A DNA stretch of 64,000 nucleotides from Coxiellaceae bacterium (GTDB lineage Bacteria > Pseudomonadota > Gammaproteobacteria > Coxiellales > Coxiellaceae): the NCBI GenBank assembly GCA_029212925.1, contig JARGOB010000006.1:1-64000 (forward strand), in the 5' to 3' direction. Under the pieces are notes generated by a model. The model saw only the letters and a program-made list of their open reading frames with translations, did no database searches and was not told the DNA's origin. Below are positions 48,650 through 57,080 of the stretch, piece by piece (position 1 is the first letter of the stretch; each line of letters opens with the position of its first letter). The translations under genes were made by a program, and so were the position numbers.

Positions 48650-48844
48650 ATGAAAAAAACATACTCCAGTAGAGAAGTGATTAAAATGCTTAAAGATGAC
48701 GGTTGGGTACTAACGCGAGTTAAGGGAGATCATCATCAATTTCACCATCCTATAAAAAAAGGAACTGTAACCATTCAGCATCCGGTAAAGGACTTATCGG
48801 GTTTTATTATTAACAGTATTTTTAAACAAGCTGGTTGGAAGTAG
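48650..48844 (+). CDS. hicA: HicA-type toxin
   Basis: A 64-aa toxin with the double-stranded-RNA-binding-like fold that cleaves mRNA. The hallmarks are SSREVIKMLKDDGW, the catalytic His in KGDHHQFHHP, and the closing IFKQAGW. AAAGGA precedes the ATG. It is followed 9 bp later by hicB, the normal order. Confidence 0.93.
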   Translation: MKKTYSSREVIKMLKDDGWVLTRVKGDHHQFHHPIKKGTVTIQHPVKDLSGFIINSIFKQAGWK

Positions 48845-48853
48845 GAGGATAAT

Positions 48854-49252
48854 ATGTATACAACGTACGTTGCTTTATTGCACAAAGTAAATAAGAAATC
48901 TGCCCCATATGGTGTTATATTTCCAGATTTCCCGGGATGTGTTGCTGCTGGTAAAACCATCGATAAAGCAATCGAAAATGCACGTGAAAGCCTTACTTTT
49001 CATATGGAAGGTATGGTTGCATCTGGCGAGGTTATTCCAAAGCCTAGTAAGCTTGATTTAGTATTAAAAGATAAGGATTATAAAAGTACTATACCTGCGC
49101 TTGTTAGGGTGATTATACCCAGTGGTCAATTAAAACGACTTAATATAACGATGGACTCAGGTTTACTGGCAGAATTGGATAAAGCGGCAAAGATGGCGGG
49201 TCGGAATCGCTCGGAATTTTTAGCCGATGCAGTTAGAGAGGCTATTGGGTAG
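48854..49252 (+). CDS. hicB: HicB-type antitoxin
   Basis: The 132-aa partner of HicA. The N-terminal half is the degraded RNase-H-like HicB fold (YGVIFPDFPGCVAAGKTIDKA); the C-terminal residues 90-132 (LKRLNITMDSGLLAELDKAA, then GRNRSEFLADAVREAI) form a ribbon-helix-helix DNA-binding domain that should bind the palindrome at 48585-48604. TAGGAGG precedes the ATG. Confidence 0.93.
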   Translation: MYTTYVALLHKVNKKSAPYGVIFPDFPGCVAAGKTIDKAIENARESLTFHMEGMVASGEVIPKPSKLDLVLKDKDYKSTIPALVRVIIPSGQLKRLNITMDSGLLAELDKAAKMAGRNRSEFLADAVREAIG

Positions 49253-49286
49253 ATGATCAGCTATCGAAATGATGCGATACATGAAT

Positions 49287-49325
49287 AAAAAAAGAGGCTA
49301 GCAAGGAAGGGGCCTTGCTAACCTC
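49287..49325 (-). terminator. Rho-independent terminator of the 137-aa exported protein gene
   Basis: Read leftward, GAGGTTAGCAAGG (plus 49313-49325) and CCTTGCTAGCCTC (49294-49306) form a 13-bp stem with one mismatch and a 6-nt loop, followed by seven T (plus-strand A 49287-49293). It starts about 10 bp after the stop codon at 49336. Confidence 0.9.
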
Positions 49326-49335
49326 TAGGGTCGGA

Positions 49336-49749
49336 TTATCTATAAGCTTTCAGAACGATTTGTCCGTTGCTTACGGAGCAGGTGTAACCTGCGGTGGCTG
49401 GGTTTACATTTTTCGTGATAACAACACTGTTTAAGCCAACACTAGCAACGCATGCGTTTGCGCCGGTGCCTATGGTGGTTGTAAAGGCTGCTGGAAAATA
49501 CGCATTACCGTCATCAACGATCTCAGCTGTGCCATTAATAGCAACAGATGTTGGGTTTTTTACTAGCGCTGTTAAATGGGCTGCTTGCGAATGAATGGGC
49601 AGTACAACACTTGTTTTGTTAATCACAGAAGTGTGTGTTTCATTGCCAGGTGGTGGTGGAAAACCTGCAGCATAAGCCATGCCAAAACTAGCAACTGATG
49701 CCAATACAATGGCTGGGAATAGGCGGGTTAATGTTTTCTTTGTTTTCAT
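49336..49749 (-). CDS. Small exported protein of unknown function
   Basis: I do not recognise this 137-aa protein. A signal peptide (LFPAIVLASVASFGMAYA) is followed by a Pro/Gly segment (GFPPPPGNETH) and a beta-rich mature body with two cysteines (NACVAS and YTCSVS) likely joined by a disulfide. The gene has a strong ribosome site (GAGAGGAT), its own strong terminator, and sits alone, all suggesting good expression. Extracellular or periplasmic placement is likely. Confidence 0.65.
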   Translation of the reverse strand: MKTKKTLTRLFPAIVLASVASFGMAYAAGFPPPPGNETHTSVINKTSVVLPIHSQAAHLTALVKNPTSVAINGTAEIVDDGNAYFPAAFTTTIGTGANACVASVGLNSVVITKNVNPATAGYTCSVSNGQIVLKAYR

Positions 49750-50030
49750 GAGTGTATCCTCTCATTTTAATAGTGTTAAAAATATTTATATTGGATTAAT
49801 AGGATTTTATATGGAGGCGCTAGCGCCAACGGACACTATTGAAGAGGGCTGTTTTAGTTAAAATTTTCATTGTTGATAACCTTACTACTGTATATATTAT
49901 GTAATGCTACATGAGTACAATTGATCTGTCAAGTCTTTTTGAAAGAGAATTAGGCGCTGCTCTTAAATTGATATAATGCTGCAATTGGTATCGGACACCT
50001 TGGAAATAAGGCGCCCGATGATTATTCCAC

Positions 50031-51110
50031 TTAAGTTCTAGGGCCTGGTATAGAGGGTAGTGGTGAAATTGGACTAGTAACAGTTGCGCCAGCCGTTGGT
50101 GGTAAAGCAAACAAGCGGTCTCGCGATCCGGGTAACATCAGTGATTGTATTTCATTGAGTTTAGCTTTTACACACGGTGCTGTTTTTCCTTCAGTTTCGA
50201 ATTCGGCAAAAACCTTTTGCAGTACTGTCAGGGTATCGCGTTGCTCGGGTGTATTAAATTGAGATTTAGTTTTAGACAACCAAATCAATGTTGAAAATTC
50301 AAATGTAGGGGTGTTGCGGTGTAGTTCGGTGTAAAACTCTGCCACTATGTCATTCACTTTAGCGTAGGCTACAGCAGCATGATTTCTTTTGAAACCTAAC
50401 AGTGCATTAACTGAGGCATCAAACTGAGTAGCCGTGGCGGTGCTAGCACTGAGTTGTGCTTGTTTTGCATCCGCTTCTATTTTATTTTTTATTTCAAACA
50501 TGACTTCAATTTGAGCAGGATCGAATGTATTAAAGCTGGCAGGAGCAGTAGTTCCGAGCGTTGTCATCGCGCTGTGTTCTTCCCTGTTAATGCGTTGCAT
50601 GTAACGTACAGCCGGCGCATTGTTATTGGTCATGGCGCGTGCCAACGCAAAGCGACATAAATCATCGAAACCATTGCGAAGTGCATGCACAAAATAATTA
50701 CGTAACTGCATCTCTGCCATTTCAGGAGCGTACGCATCAACATTGGTGCCAAAAGCGTCTACCCAGCCTAATAGGCCATCACGTAGTTGCTTCTTGTTTT
50801 TGCCGGCCAATGATTGTGTATAGTATTCAATATGGCCAATGCGATTAACGAAGTAGTTAGCGCCTGTTATTATTTTTTCATCGCCCGATCGTAATGGTGT
50901 ATCAACTTCAGTTGGTGGTGCTGTGTCACGGTATAACATACAAAGGATGGATCCAAAGCGCTCATCAGTAATCGATAAGGTAGGTGACGTTTCAACCATG
51001 GTTTTAAAGGCTAGCTTTTGCGCTGTGCGCTCGGCGGCTAATTTTAATTCTGCTTCGGTCTGTTCTTTTGTTTTGGTTTTGTGCCTGCGTCGTTCAACCG
51101 TTCTCGTCAT
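50031..51110 (-). CDS. Unrecognised soluble helical protein, 359 aa
   Basis: I do not recognise it. The N-terminus is strongly basic (MTRTVERRRHKTKTKEQTEA) and coiled, resembling in character the start of the 1174-aa protein, and the body is helical and without membrane segments. The C-terminal 40 residues are Pro/Ser/Thr-rich (PPTAGATVTSPISPLPS) and end GPRT. The ribosome site is GGGGAT. The upstream gap (about 51111-51260) and the downstream one (49750-50030) hold no further feature I can support. A secreted effector is possible. Confidence 0.55.
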   Translation of the reverse strand: MTRTVERRRHKTKTKEQTEAELKLAAERTAQKLAFKTMVETSPTLSITDERFGSILCMLYRDTAPPTEVDTPLRSGDEKIITGANYFVNRIGHIEYYTQSLAGKNKKQLRDGLLGWVDAFGTNVDAYAPEMAEMQLRNYFVHALRNGFDDLCRFALARAMTNNNAPAVRYMQRINREEHSAMTTLGTTAPASFNTFDPAQIEVMFEIKNKIEADAKQAQLSASTATATQFDASVNALLGFKRNHAAVAYAKVNDIVAEFYTELHRNTPTFEFSTLIWLSKTKSQFNTPEQRDTLTVLQKVFAEFETEGKTAPCVKAKLNEIQSLMLPGSRDRLFALPPTAGATVTSPISPLPSIPGPRT

Positions 51111-51260
51111 GATGCTATCCCCATTAAGTAAAAGTCTGAGGCTATTGTATATTCACTATTTCTAGATTTAAAGTCATACATAGCTTTAACGTACAGTGTT
51201 TGCTGCATATAACCGCATTTGTTATGCTTTGCGCTGGTTTAGAAACACGGATTGTACGCA

Positions 51261-52094
51261 ATGGAACGTAAAAACATCGCCGGTAATGCGAAATGGGAAA
51301 ATGTTGTAGGCTATTCACGTGCAGTTTGTATCGGGCCAAATATTTCAGTCTCAGGTACCACTGCGACCAATGAAGACGGTGATATTGTCGGTGTTGGTGA
51401 TGCCTATGAGCAAACCATGCAAGCACTGCGTAATATTCAAGCGGCCTTAAAAGAGGCGGGTGCAACATTAGAGCACGTTATTCGAACGCGGATCTATGTC
51501 AGCAACATTGAAGATTGGGAAGCGGTGGGGCGTGCTCATGCGGAATTTTTTATGACTATTCGTCCAGCCGCCACGATGGTTGAAATCAGTCGATTTATAT
51601 CACCTGACATTTTGGTTGAAATTGAAGCGGAAGCGTATTTGGATCCATTGATGATTCGCCTGGTTAAAGAAGAAGAAATGGAATGGATAAATGAAACCTA
51701 TGTGATGCAAGGTTTTAACCCATCAGAGTTTGATCGCGATATTCTTATCATGGCAGAGTGTGATGGTAAAACAGCTGGTTTCGGTCGTTTAATTATCATT
51801 GATGATGATAGCGTTGAGATGGGGGGGATATATATTTTTCCTGAGTTCCGTCACCGTAACTGTGCTAACCAAATCATTACCTATTTATTGGAGCGTTCAA
51901 ATAAATGGAAAAACGTTTATTGTGTTCCGCCGTTGTCGATGTATTCGCTATACGAAAACTTTGGTTTTACCGCATCGGATCATTTGGATACTGTGCCTGA
52001 ATTTATTGTAAAAAAATACGACTGGGATCGCAGTAAACAAAGCAATGACCAGTCGTATTTAATTTTTAGGCATAGAAAGAATACGAAATCATAA
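51261..52094 (+). CDS. RidA-like / GNAT acetyltransferase fusion
   Basis: Two domains in one chain. Residues 1-127 are a RidA/YjgF-fold domain ([54 protein letters not shown]); the Arg needed for imine hydrolysis in true RidA (PARSCVEV) is replaced by Ala here. Residues 130-277 are a GNAT acetyltransferase: [20 protein letters not shown], then motif A with [20 protein letters not shown], in which the usual R-x-x-G-x-G/A reads R-x-x-N-x-A. The start ATG at 51261 is favoured over an upstream TTG. A two-part sensor-enzyme acting on a small amine or amino acid is plausible. Confidence 0.8.
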   Translation: MERKNIAGNAKWENVVGYSRAVCIGPNISVSGTTATNEDGDIVGVGDAYEQTMQALRNIQAALKEAGATLEHVIRTRIYVSNIEDWEAVGRAHAEFFMTIRPAATMVEISRFISPDILVEIEAEAYLDPLMIRLVKEEEMEWINETYVMQGFNPSEFDRDILIMAECDGKTAGFGRLIIIDDDSVEMGGIYIFPEFRHRNCANQIITYLLERSNKWKNVYCVPPLSMYSLYENFGFTASDHLDTVPEFIVKKYDWDRSKQSNDQSYLIFRHRKNTKS

Positions 52095-52988
52095 GCCTTT
52101 TTGTAAGGCTTCAATGCGCTTTTCTAGCGGTGGGTGACTGGCAAATAATGCCATAATTGATTTGTGACCATTGATCATCAAATTCTGCACTGATTTGCCG
52201 CGGTTATCTTGCGGCGCGTCAGGTTGGCTTAATTGTTGCAATCGTTTTAGCGCATTTATCATGGCTTGTTTGCCAACTAACTTTGCAGAGCCGCGGTCAG
52301 CACGAAATTCGCGCCAGCGTGAGAATGCCATAATAATCATGCTGGCTAAAATACCGAAGATAACTTGAAATAAAATCGCGATGCCATAATAAGCGAAAGA
52401 ACCCATGCCGCCGCTATTGCCTTCGCTACGTGAAAGAAATTGTGTGACTAAATAGGCAGCAATGCGCGAGAAGAAAATCACAAAAGTATTTAATACACCT
52501 TGCAATAACGCCATGGTGACCATGTCGCCATTGGTAACGTGTGTCATTTCATGACCAAGTACCGCAGCTACTTCTTCATCGGTCATGCCACTAACGAGGC
52601 CGGTTGAGACGGCAATCAAAGCATTATTACGATTCCAGCCGGTGGCAAAGGCGTTGGGTTCGGGGCTATCGTAAATACCCACTTCAGGCATGCGTACACC
52701 GGCTTTGGTGGCCAAATTACGAACGGTATTATATACAAACGTTTGCTGCGTACCATTTGGTGTTTTAATGATTTGAATCTTGTAGGCCATCTTGGCCATC
52801 CATTTGGATATCAGCAGCGAAATAAAAGAACCGACAAAACCAATTACAGCAGAGAAGATCATTAATGATCCATAGTCAATGCCGTGTTGTGTGAGGTAGG
52901 GTTGGACATTAAAAATCGCTAATATAATAGAGATCACCACCATAATCGCGATATTGGCTGCTACAAATAAAAAAATTCGTTTAAACAT
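52089..52988 (-). CDS. htpX: Membrane zinc metalloprotease HtpX
   Basis: An inner-membrane M48 protease that degrades damaged membrane proteins under envelope stress. Four hydrophobic helices; the zinc site HEMTH is at residues 146-150, and the third ligand Glu lies in [14 protein letters not shown]. The N-terminal [16 protein letters not shown] and the closing [14 protein letters not shown] are typical. It overlaps the end of the RidA-GNAT gene by 6 bp on the opposite strand. A repeat-filled 400-bp region lies upstream of its start. Confidence 0.96.
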   Translation of the reverse strand: MFKRIFLFVAANIAIMVVISIILAIFNVQPYLTQHGIDYGSLMIFSAVIGFVGSFISLLISKWMAKMAYKIQIIKTPNGTQQTFVYNTVRNLATKAGVRMPEVGIYDSPEPNAFATGWNRNNALIAVSTGLVSGMTDEEVAAVLGHEMTHVTNGDMVTMALLQGVLNTFVIFFSRIAAYLVTQFLSRSEGNSGGMGSFAYYGIAILFQVIFGILASMIIMAFSRWREFRADRGSAKLVGKQAMINALKRLQQLSQPDAPQDNRGKSVQNLMINGHKSIMALFASHPPLEKRIEALQKGL

Positions 52989-53017
52989 ATCAGTGCCTTT
53001 TTTTTGTTCTCAATACT

Positions 53018-53096
53018 GTCATTGCGAGGAGCTTGCGACGAAGCAATCTAAGCTTTTGTCATGAGATTGCTTCACCACTGCGTGGTTCGCAATGAC
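53018..53096. repeat. GTCATTGCGAGGAG palindromic repeat
   Basis: GTCATTGCGAGGAGC...GAAGCAATCT on the left and AGATTGCTTC...GCAATGAC on the right form a long imperfect hairpin of 79 bp. This widespread type of palindromic element is found between genes in many alpha- and gammaproteobacteria. Confidence 0.85.
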
Positions 53097-53107
53097 GATT
53101 CATTCAA

Positions 53108-53192
53108 CCCGGTTGAGAGTTTGTCATCCCGGTTGAGAGTTTGTCATCCCGGTTGAGAGTTTGTCATCCCGGCCTCCGAGCCGGGATCCAGA
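53108..53192. repeat. Three tandem 20-bp units plus CCCGG palindrome
   Basis: The unit CCCGGTTGAGAGTTTGTCAT occurs three times head to tail (53108-53127, 53128-53147, 53148-53167), followed by a CCCGGCCTCCGAGCCGGGATC palindrome. The array looks like expansion of one arm of the GTCATCCCGG element. Confidence 0.85.
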
Positions 53193-53389
53193 AAATATAT
53201 TATCACTCACTACGCTTGGCTTGTACAACAGAATTACGACTTTTTAAATAAACTGAATAGTTAACCTAATGATGTTTGTAAGTAAACAATCATTTAGTCA
53301 CTGTAGGTGTTGATACCGTTAAGATGTTGTTTATACGATGAAGTCTATACTTGGATGAGGCTTGATATATAGAATGATTCGAGGTCAGT

Positions 53390-55258
53390 ATGAAAACGCG
53401 TTGTGTGGGTTATGGTTTTGCTTCTATTATTTTAATGAGTTTAACAGCAGTAGCTTATGCTGATGTTAGCGATTTTGCTGCCACTTTTCGAAATAATACC
53501 GGTGATGCTTTGTTGTTGCGCAGTGAGCATGATGTGTCACTGACTTTGCCTGTGCCCGTAGGTCAAACCATTACGGTGCCAAAATCAGGTTGGACAGCGG
53601 CAGGTGATAAGCATGTATTTATTAAGGTGATGTCGGGCACTAAAGTGCTGTGTACCGCTGATCATAAATATGGAACTAAATTTGATATTGGTAATGGTTG
53701 GGATGTGAATGGTGATGCTTGCCCAGTTGCGGGTCTTGTGCCACCACCGCCACCACCACCGGTTGTAGGGGCGCCAGTATTTTCTAATATGCCTACTTTA
53801 ATTGAGGTGATTACTGGCAATAGTGTAACTGCCGCTGGCTCTGTTAGTAATACGGATGGATCTACCGCTGGTATTGATGTTAGTTTTTCACCAACGTCAG
53901 GTGGTGGGATTAGTGCCAGTTATAGCAATGGTACGGTTACATTTTCTGGAGCTGCTGGTGCAGTTGGTAGTTATCGCATAAATACTACTGCCGTCAATAA
54001 TGGTGGTACTAGCACGTTTGCTACTACGGTTCAGGTAATACCAGCCACAGTCGCAACAACGGTGCCGCGAACTATTAGTGCGTGGTTGTATGATGCCTCG
54101 GGCGGTAATACACAGCCGGGTCAATTTGTTTCTAATATAAAACGTTGGAATGAATTAGCGACGAATCCTGGTAATAAACTAATTGAGCTACATACCTATG
54201 GTACCGATATGGAGATGTATGGAGAGGCACCTAATTTTTCTTTGGAAACATACTACACATTGCCTTCAAGTGTTAAGTTGAATGGTGGTGTGAATAAGTC
54301 ATTGTTGGTTGGCCCTTACAATTTATTATTCTATCAACAAGCCATTCCTGAATTAGCTCATATGACACCAATTGTGGATGGTAGAACCGATGGTGAGTAT
54401 TTGGCTCATTTTAATGGTATGTCTTTGCGTGGTGCAGTTGAGTATGCTGATCTTCTGTCTAGTCAAGCCTGTATGGATGAGCGTTTAGATGGTTTGCAAA
54501 TTGATGTTGAGCCATTGGATTTTGTGACGACTAACGGTCAAAGTCAAATTCCGAATCAGGTAGCATTTTATTTGCGAATAGCAGATAATTTTTCGTCGAT
54601 TGCACGTGACCCTATGGTGCCTAGTCGTATTGGTGAAATAGAACGCGAAACCTTAAAGATGTGTAATACCAAACACCGTTTCTTATCAGTATTTACATTT
54701 GCTAGTAAAATTCAATCGGCAATTTTAAATAGCAATACTGCTGCAGCTGAGGCGACATTAGAATTATTAAAACGAGATAATTTTTTGGTAGTTGACTCTT
54801 TATATGACTTGCCTCCAGGCACCACTTCACCACAGATGACTGATCCTCTGGTGTATTTTAATTACGTGAAAGAAGAGGTGAGGGCGATGGTTGACCTAGC
54901 TAACCATCATAAATTTAATTTTAAATTTGCGATTCCTGCGTCTTGTTCATTTCATGAATGTGGTACTAGCAGTGGGGGAGCGCATACCCAAGTTGAGTAT
55001 GCTGTAGCTGCTATTAATGCGATTGGCGCTATTAATGCTGAAGACCCACAAAAAATTTGCAATAGTCCCTATTTTAAAGGTGTGGCGGTTTGGGCGTTTG
55101 ATGTGCATGATGCCACTTGGGATGGGCAAGTTTTCAATATAAGGCCACCGAGTGAGGCGGTAATGAAAGCTTTATTGGAGTCAGGTACGATTTCTATAAA
55201 AGGCCAGACTATGAAGAAAGGTATCAGTGAGGCCATTGGATGTAATATCAATCAATAA
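53390..55258 (+). CDS. Exported protein with C-terminal GH18-like barrel
   Basis: A 622-aa secreted protein. A signal peptide (ending AYADV) is followed by a small beta domain (about 25-115), a VPPPPPPPVV linker, an Ig-like Thr/Ser/Gly-rich domain (about 128-220) and a catalytic-type domain of about 390 residues. In the last, LDGLQIDVEP (Asp367-Glu374) parallels the GH18 chitinase signature DGxDxDxE, keeping the last Asp372 and Glu374, and GVAVWAFDVHDATW resembles the eighth strand of such barrels. The third signature position is Gln370 instead of Asp. A polysaccharide hydrolase or binding protein is the best guess. It stands alone with its own promoter region. Confidence 0.6.
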   Translation: MKTRCVGYGFASIILMSLTAVAYADVSDFAATFRNNTGDALLLRSEHDVSLTLPVPVGQTITVPKSGWTAAGDKHVFIKVMSGTKVLCTADHKYGTKFDIGNGWDVNGDACPVAGLVPPPPPPPVVGAPVFSNMPTLIEVITGNSVTAAGSVSNTDGSTAGIDVSFSPTSGGGISASYSNGTVTFSGAAGAVGSYRINTTAVNNGGTSTFATTVQVIPATVATTVPRTISAWLYDASGGNTQPGQFVSNIKRWNELATNPGNKLIELHTYGTDMEMYGEAPNFSLETYYTLPSSVKLNGGVNKSLLVGPYNLLFYQQAIPELAHMTPIVDGRTDGEYLAHFNGMSLRGAVEYADLLSSQACMDERLDGLQIDVEPLDFVTTNGQSQIPNQVAFYLRIADNFSSIARDPMVPSRIGEIERETLKMCNTKHRFLSVFTFASKIQSAILNSNTAAAEATLELLKRDNFLVVDSLYDLPPGTTSPQMTDPLVYFNYVKEEVRAMVDLANHHKFNFKFAIPASCSFHECGTSSGGAHTQVEYAVAAINAIGAINAEDPQKICNSPYFKGVAVWAFDVHDATWDGQVFNIRPPSEAVMKALLESGTISIKGQTMKKGISEAIGCNINQ

Positions 55259-55321
55259 GGTGATTCTTTTATCGGGCATAGCTTGTTACAATAGATTTTT
55301 TGATCTAATAGAGAGCAAGCT

Positions 55322-55684
55322 ATGCCGCACACCAATATTATGTACTCCCAGCATTTTGTAGACTTTGATTTCCAACCACTACTGCAAGCCATATCGCAGG
55401 CCTATGTCACTCACTGCAAAGCGCAAATAGCGACCGCGTTGGGTTATACCACACCATTAACTCAAGTAGTGGTGGCTGGTGAAGTGGCAGACGATAAGGC
55501 GGTTATTTGGATTCGATTAAAGATGAAAGCTGGCCGCAATCAAGAGCAAAAAAATGCCTTAATGCTCGAGGTGCGCGATTTATGCGAGCAACAACTCAAG
55601 CCGTATGCCAAGACGCAAGGCATATCTTGTCAGCCCCGGGTGGAGCTAACAGAATTATCTGCTGATTATATGATGTTGGAGTGA
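55322..55684 (+). CDS. 5-carboxymethyl-2-hydroxymuconate isomerase-like protein
   Basis: A small tautomerase-fold protein (120 aa) of the CHMI family, whose trimers use the N-terminal Pro for proton transfer. MPHTNIMYSQ has the required Pro2 and the family frame (MPHxxxxYS); AVIWIRLKMKAGRNQEQKNA is the conserved dimer strand and helix. No other genes of homoprotocatechuate degradation are here, so the real substrate may differ. It converges on the ctpA gene with a 5-bp gap. Confidence 0.8.
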   Translation: MPHTNIMYSQHFVDFDFQPLLQAISQAYVTHCKAQIATALGYTTPLTQVVVAGEVADDKAVIWIRLKMKAGRNQEQKNALMLEVRDLCEQQLKPYAKTQGISCQPRVELTELSADYMMLE

Positions 55685-55689
55685 GTTGA

Positions 55690-57054
55690 TTAATTCACAG
55701 CGCTCATGCCGCGAAGCATCATGATCGCTTCATATAATTGATAGTCTTTCTTAGCGAGCGCAATATCCGCTTGGCGTTTTAGTTTTAGCTTGGCCTCTTC
55801 TTTTTTGAAGTTAGCGGCATCGCCATTATCTAAGTGATTATCATAGTCAGCTTCATCAATATCGATGTATTTATCCAGATCTTTTTGGCTGACATTTAGT
55901 TGTGGTATGACTACGTCAGGTTGAATGCCTTGCGCTTGGATAACACGTCCTGATGGGGTGTAATATAAAGCAGTGGTAAGTTTAATCGCAGTGGTTTTAC
56001 TAATAGGAATCACGGTCTGAACAGAGCCTTTACCAAAACTGCGTGTGCCCATGATAATCGCACGGCGATAATCTTGAAGTGCTCCTGCGACAATTTCAGA
56101 GGCTGAAGCAGAGCCGCCATTGATTAGTACGACCATAGGAACGCCTGGTATCATGTCGCCGGGTGTGGCTTTTAAATAATTATCAGAAGAAGGGATGCGG
56201 CCTTTGGTGTAGACGATATAGTCTTTGTATTTTTTGGTAAGCTTTTTAGAATTTAAAAAGGCATCAGCAACATCGGCGCTGGCATCTAACAAACCGCCTG
56301 GGTTGTTGCGCAAATCGAGAATAAAGCCTTTGAGTTTACCTTTGCTTTGTTTTTTGAGTTTGGCGATAGCTTTTGTTAGGTTTTGCTTCAGTGGGCCTTG
56401 GAAGAAAATAATTCGAACATAGCCATAATTATTGTCGAGTAACTTGGTTTTAAGGCTAGAGAACTGAATTTTTTTACGTGTAATTTTAATAACTTTCGGT
56501 TTGTCATTACCTTTACGTACGATAGTCAGTGAGACGGTGGTGCCAGGTTTTCCTTTGATGCGATTAATCGCTTCTAAAGTGGTGAGGTCACGTACTAATT
56601 TACCGTTAATTTTTACAATTAAGTCACCTGATTTAACGCCGGCTTTAAAGGCAGGTGTTTCGTCAATTGGGCTAACTACTTTAAGTAAGCCTTTATCAGT
56701 GGTCAGTTCAATGCCGATACCGGTGTATTCACCGGATACGCTGTTATGCAATTCTTTTAATTCGTCTGTGCTTAAAAAGGTGGAGTGTGGGTCTAACTCA
56801 GAGACCATGCCCGCAATGGCATTATTGAAAAGCGTTTTGTCTTCTACAGGCTTTATATAGTAATGCTTGATAGCGGCAATTGCTGTAACAAATTGCTGGA
56901 TATCTTCAAACGGTAACGACTCATGGCTATCTTGCGCTAAGGTTTGCTCGCTAGGCGCAACAGCTTTTTTTGGCGGCATATTTTTTGGAGCGGCAGAGAT
57001 AGAAAAAAATACGAAAGATAAGAGTGTTACTGCGAGAAGTTTAATTGTTTTCAT
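55690..57054 (-). CDS. ctpA: C-terminal processing peptidase, S41 family
   Basis: A periplasmic serine protease that trims protein C-termini. A signal peptide (LLAVTLLSFVFFSISA) leads to an N-terminal helical part, a PDZ domain (YTGIGIELTTDKGLLKVVSP, AGVKSGDLIVKING), and the S41 core with catalytic Ser in GGSASASEIVAGAL and Lys in RSFGKGSVQT. At 454 aa it is normal for CtpA rather than the larger Prc. The order gpmI-envC-ctpA is typical of many proteobacteria, and the gap from envC is 26 bp. Confidence 0.95.
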   Translation of the reverse strand: MKTIKLLAVTLLSFVFFSISAAPKNMPPKKAVAPSEQTLAQDSHESLPFEDIQQFVTAIAAIKHYYIKPVEDKTLFNNAIAGMVSELDPHSTFLSTDELKELHNSVSGEYTGIGIELTTDKGLLKVVSPIDETPAFKAGVKSGDLIVKINGKLVRDLTTLEAINRIKGKPGTTVSLTIVRKGNDKPKVIKITRKKIQFSSLKTKLLDNNYGYVRIIFFQGPLKQNLTKAIAKLKKQSKGKLKGFILDLRNNPGGLLDASADVADAFLNSKKLTKKYKDYIVYTKGRIPSSDNYLKATPGDMIPGVPMVVLINGGSASASEIVAGALQDYRRAIIMGTRSFGKGSVQTVIPISKTTAIKLTTALYYTPSGRVIQAQGIQPDVVIPQLNVSQKDLDKYIDIDEADYDNHLDNGDAANFKKEEAKLKLKRQADIALAKKDYQLYEAIMMLRGMSAVN

Positions 57055-57080
57055 ATCTAAAGTTCCTTGTGCCTAGTCAC

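Larger units (their letters stand above)
52989..53389. other. Gene-free region with dispersed repeats
   Basis: This gap holds the GTCATTGCGAGGAG palindrome (53018-53096), the 20-bp tandem repeats and closing palindrome (53108-53192), and about 200 bp of A/T-rich sequence in which I see no gene. Promoters for htpX (leftward) and the exported protein (rightward) must lie here. Confidence 0.7.

Noticed and set aside
49750..50030. Possible small gene or RNA between the exported 137-aa protein and the 359-aa gene
   Set aside because: No frame with a ribosome site and no stable hairpin was seen; short frames there are only chance.
53108..53192. Regular direct repeats that might be a CRISPR array
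   Set aside because: The 20-bp units are contiguous with no spacers and no cas gene lies nearby; they derive from a dispersed palindrome.
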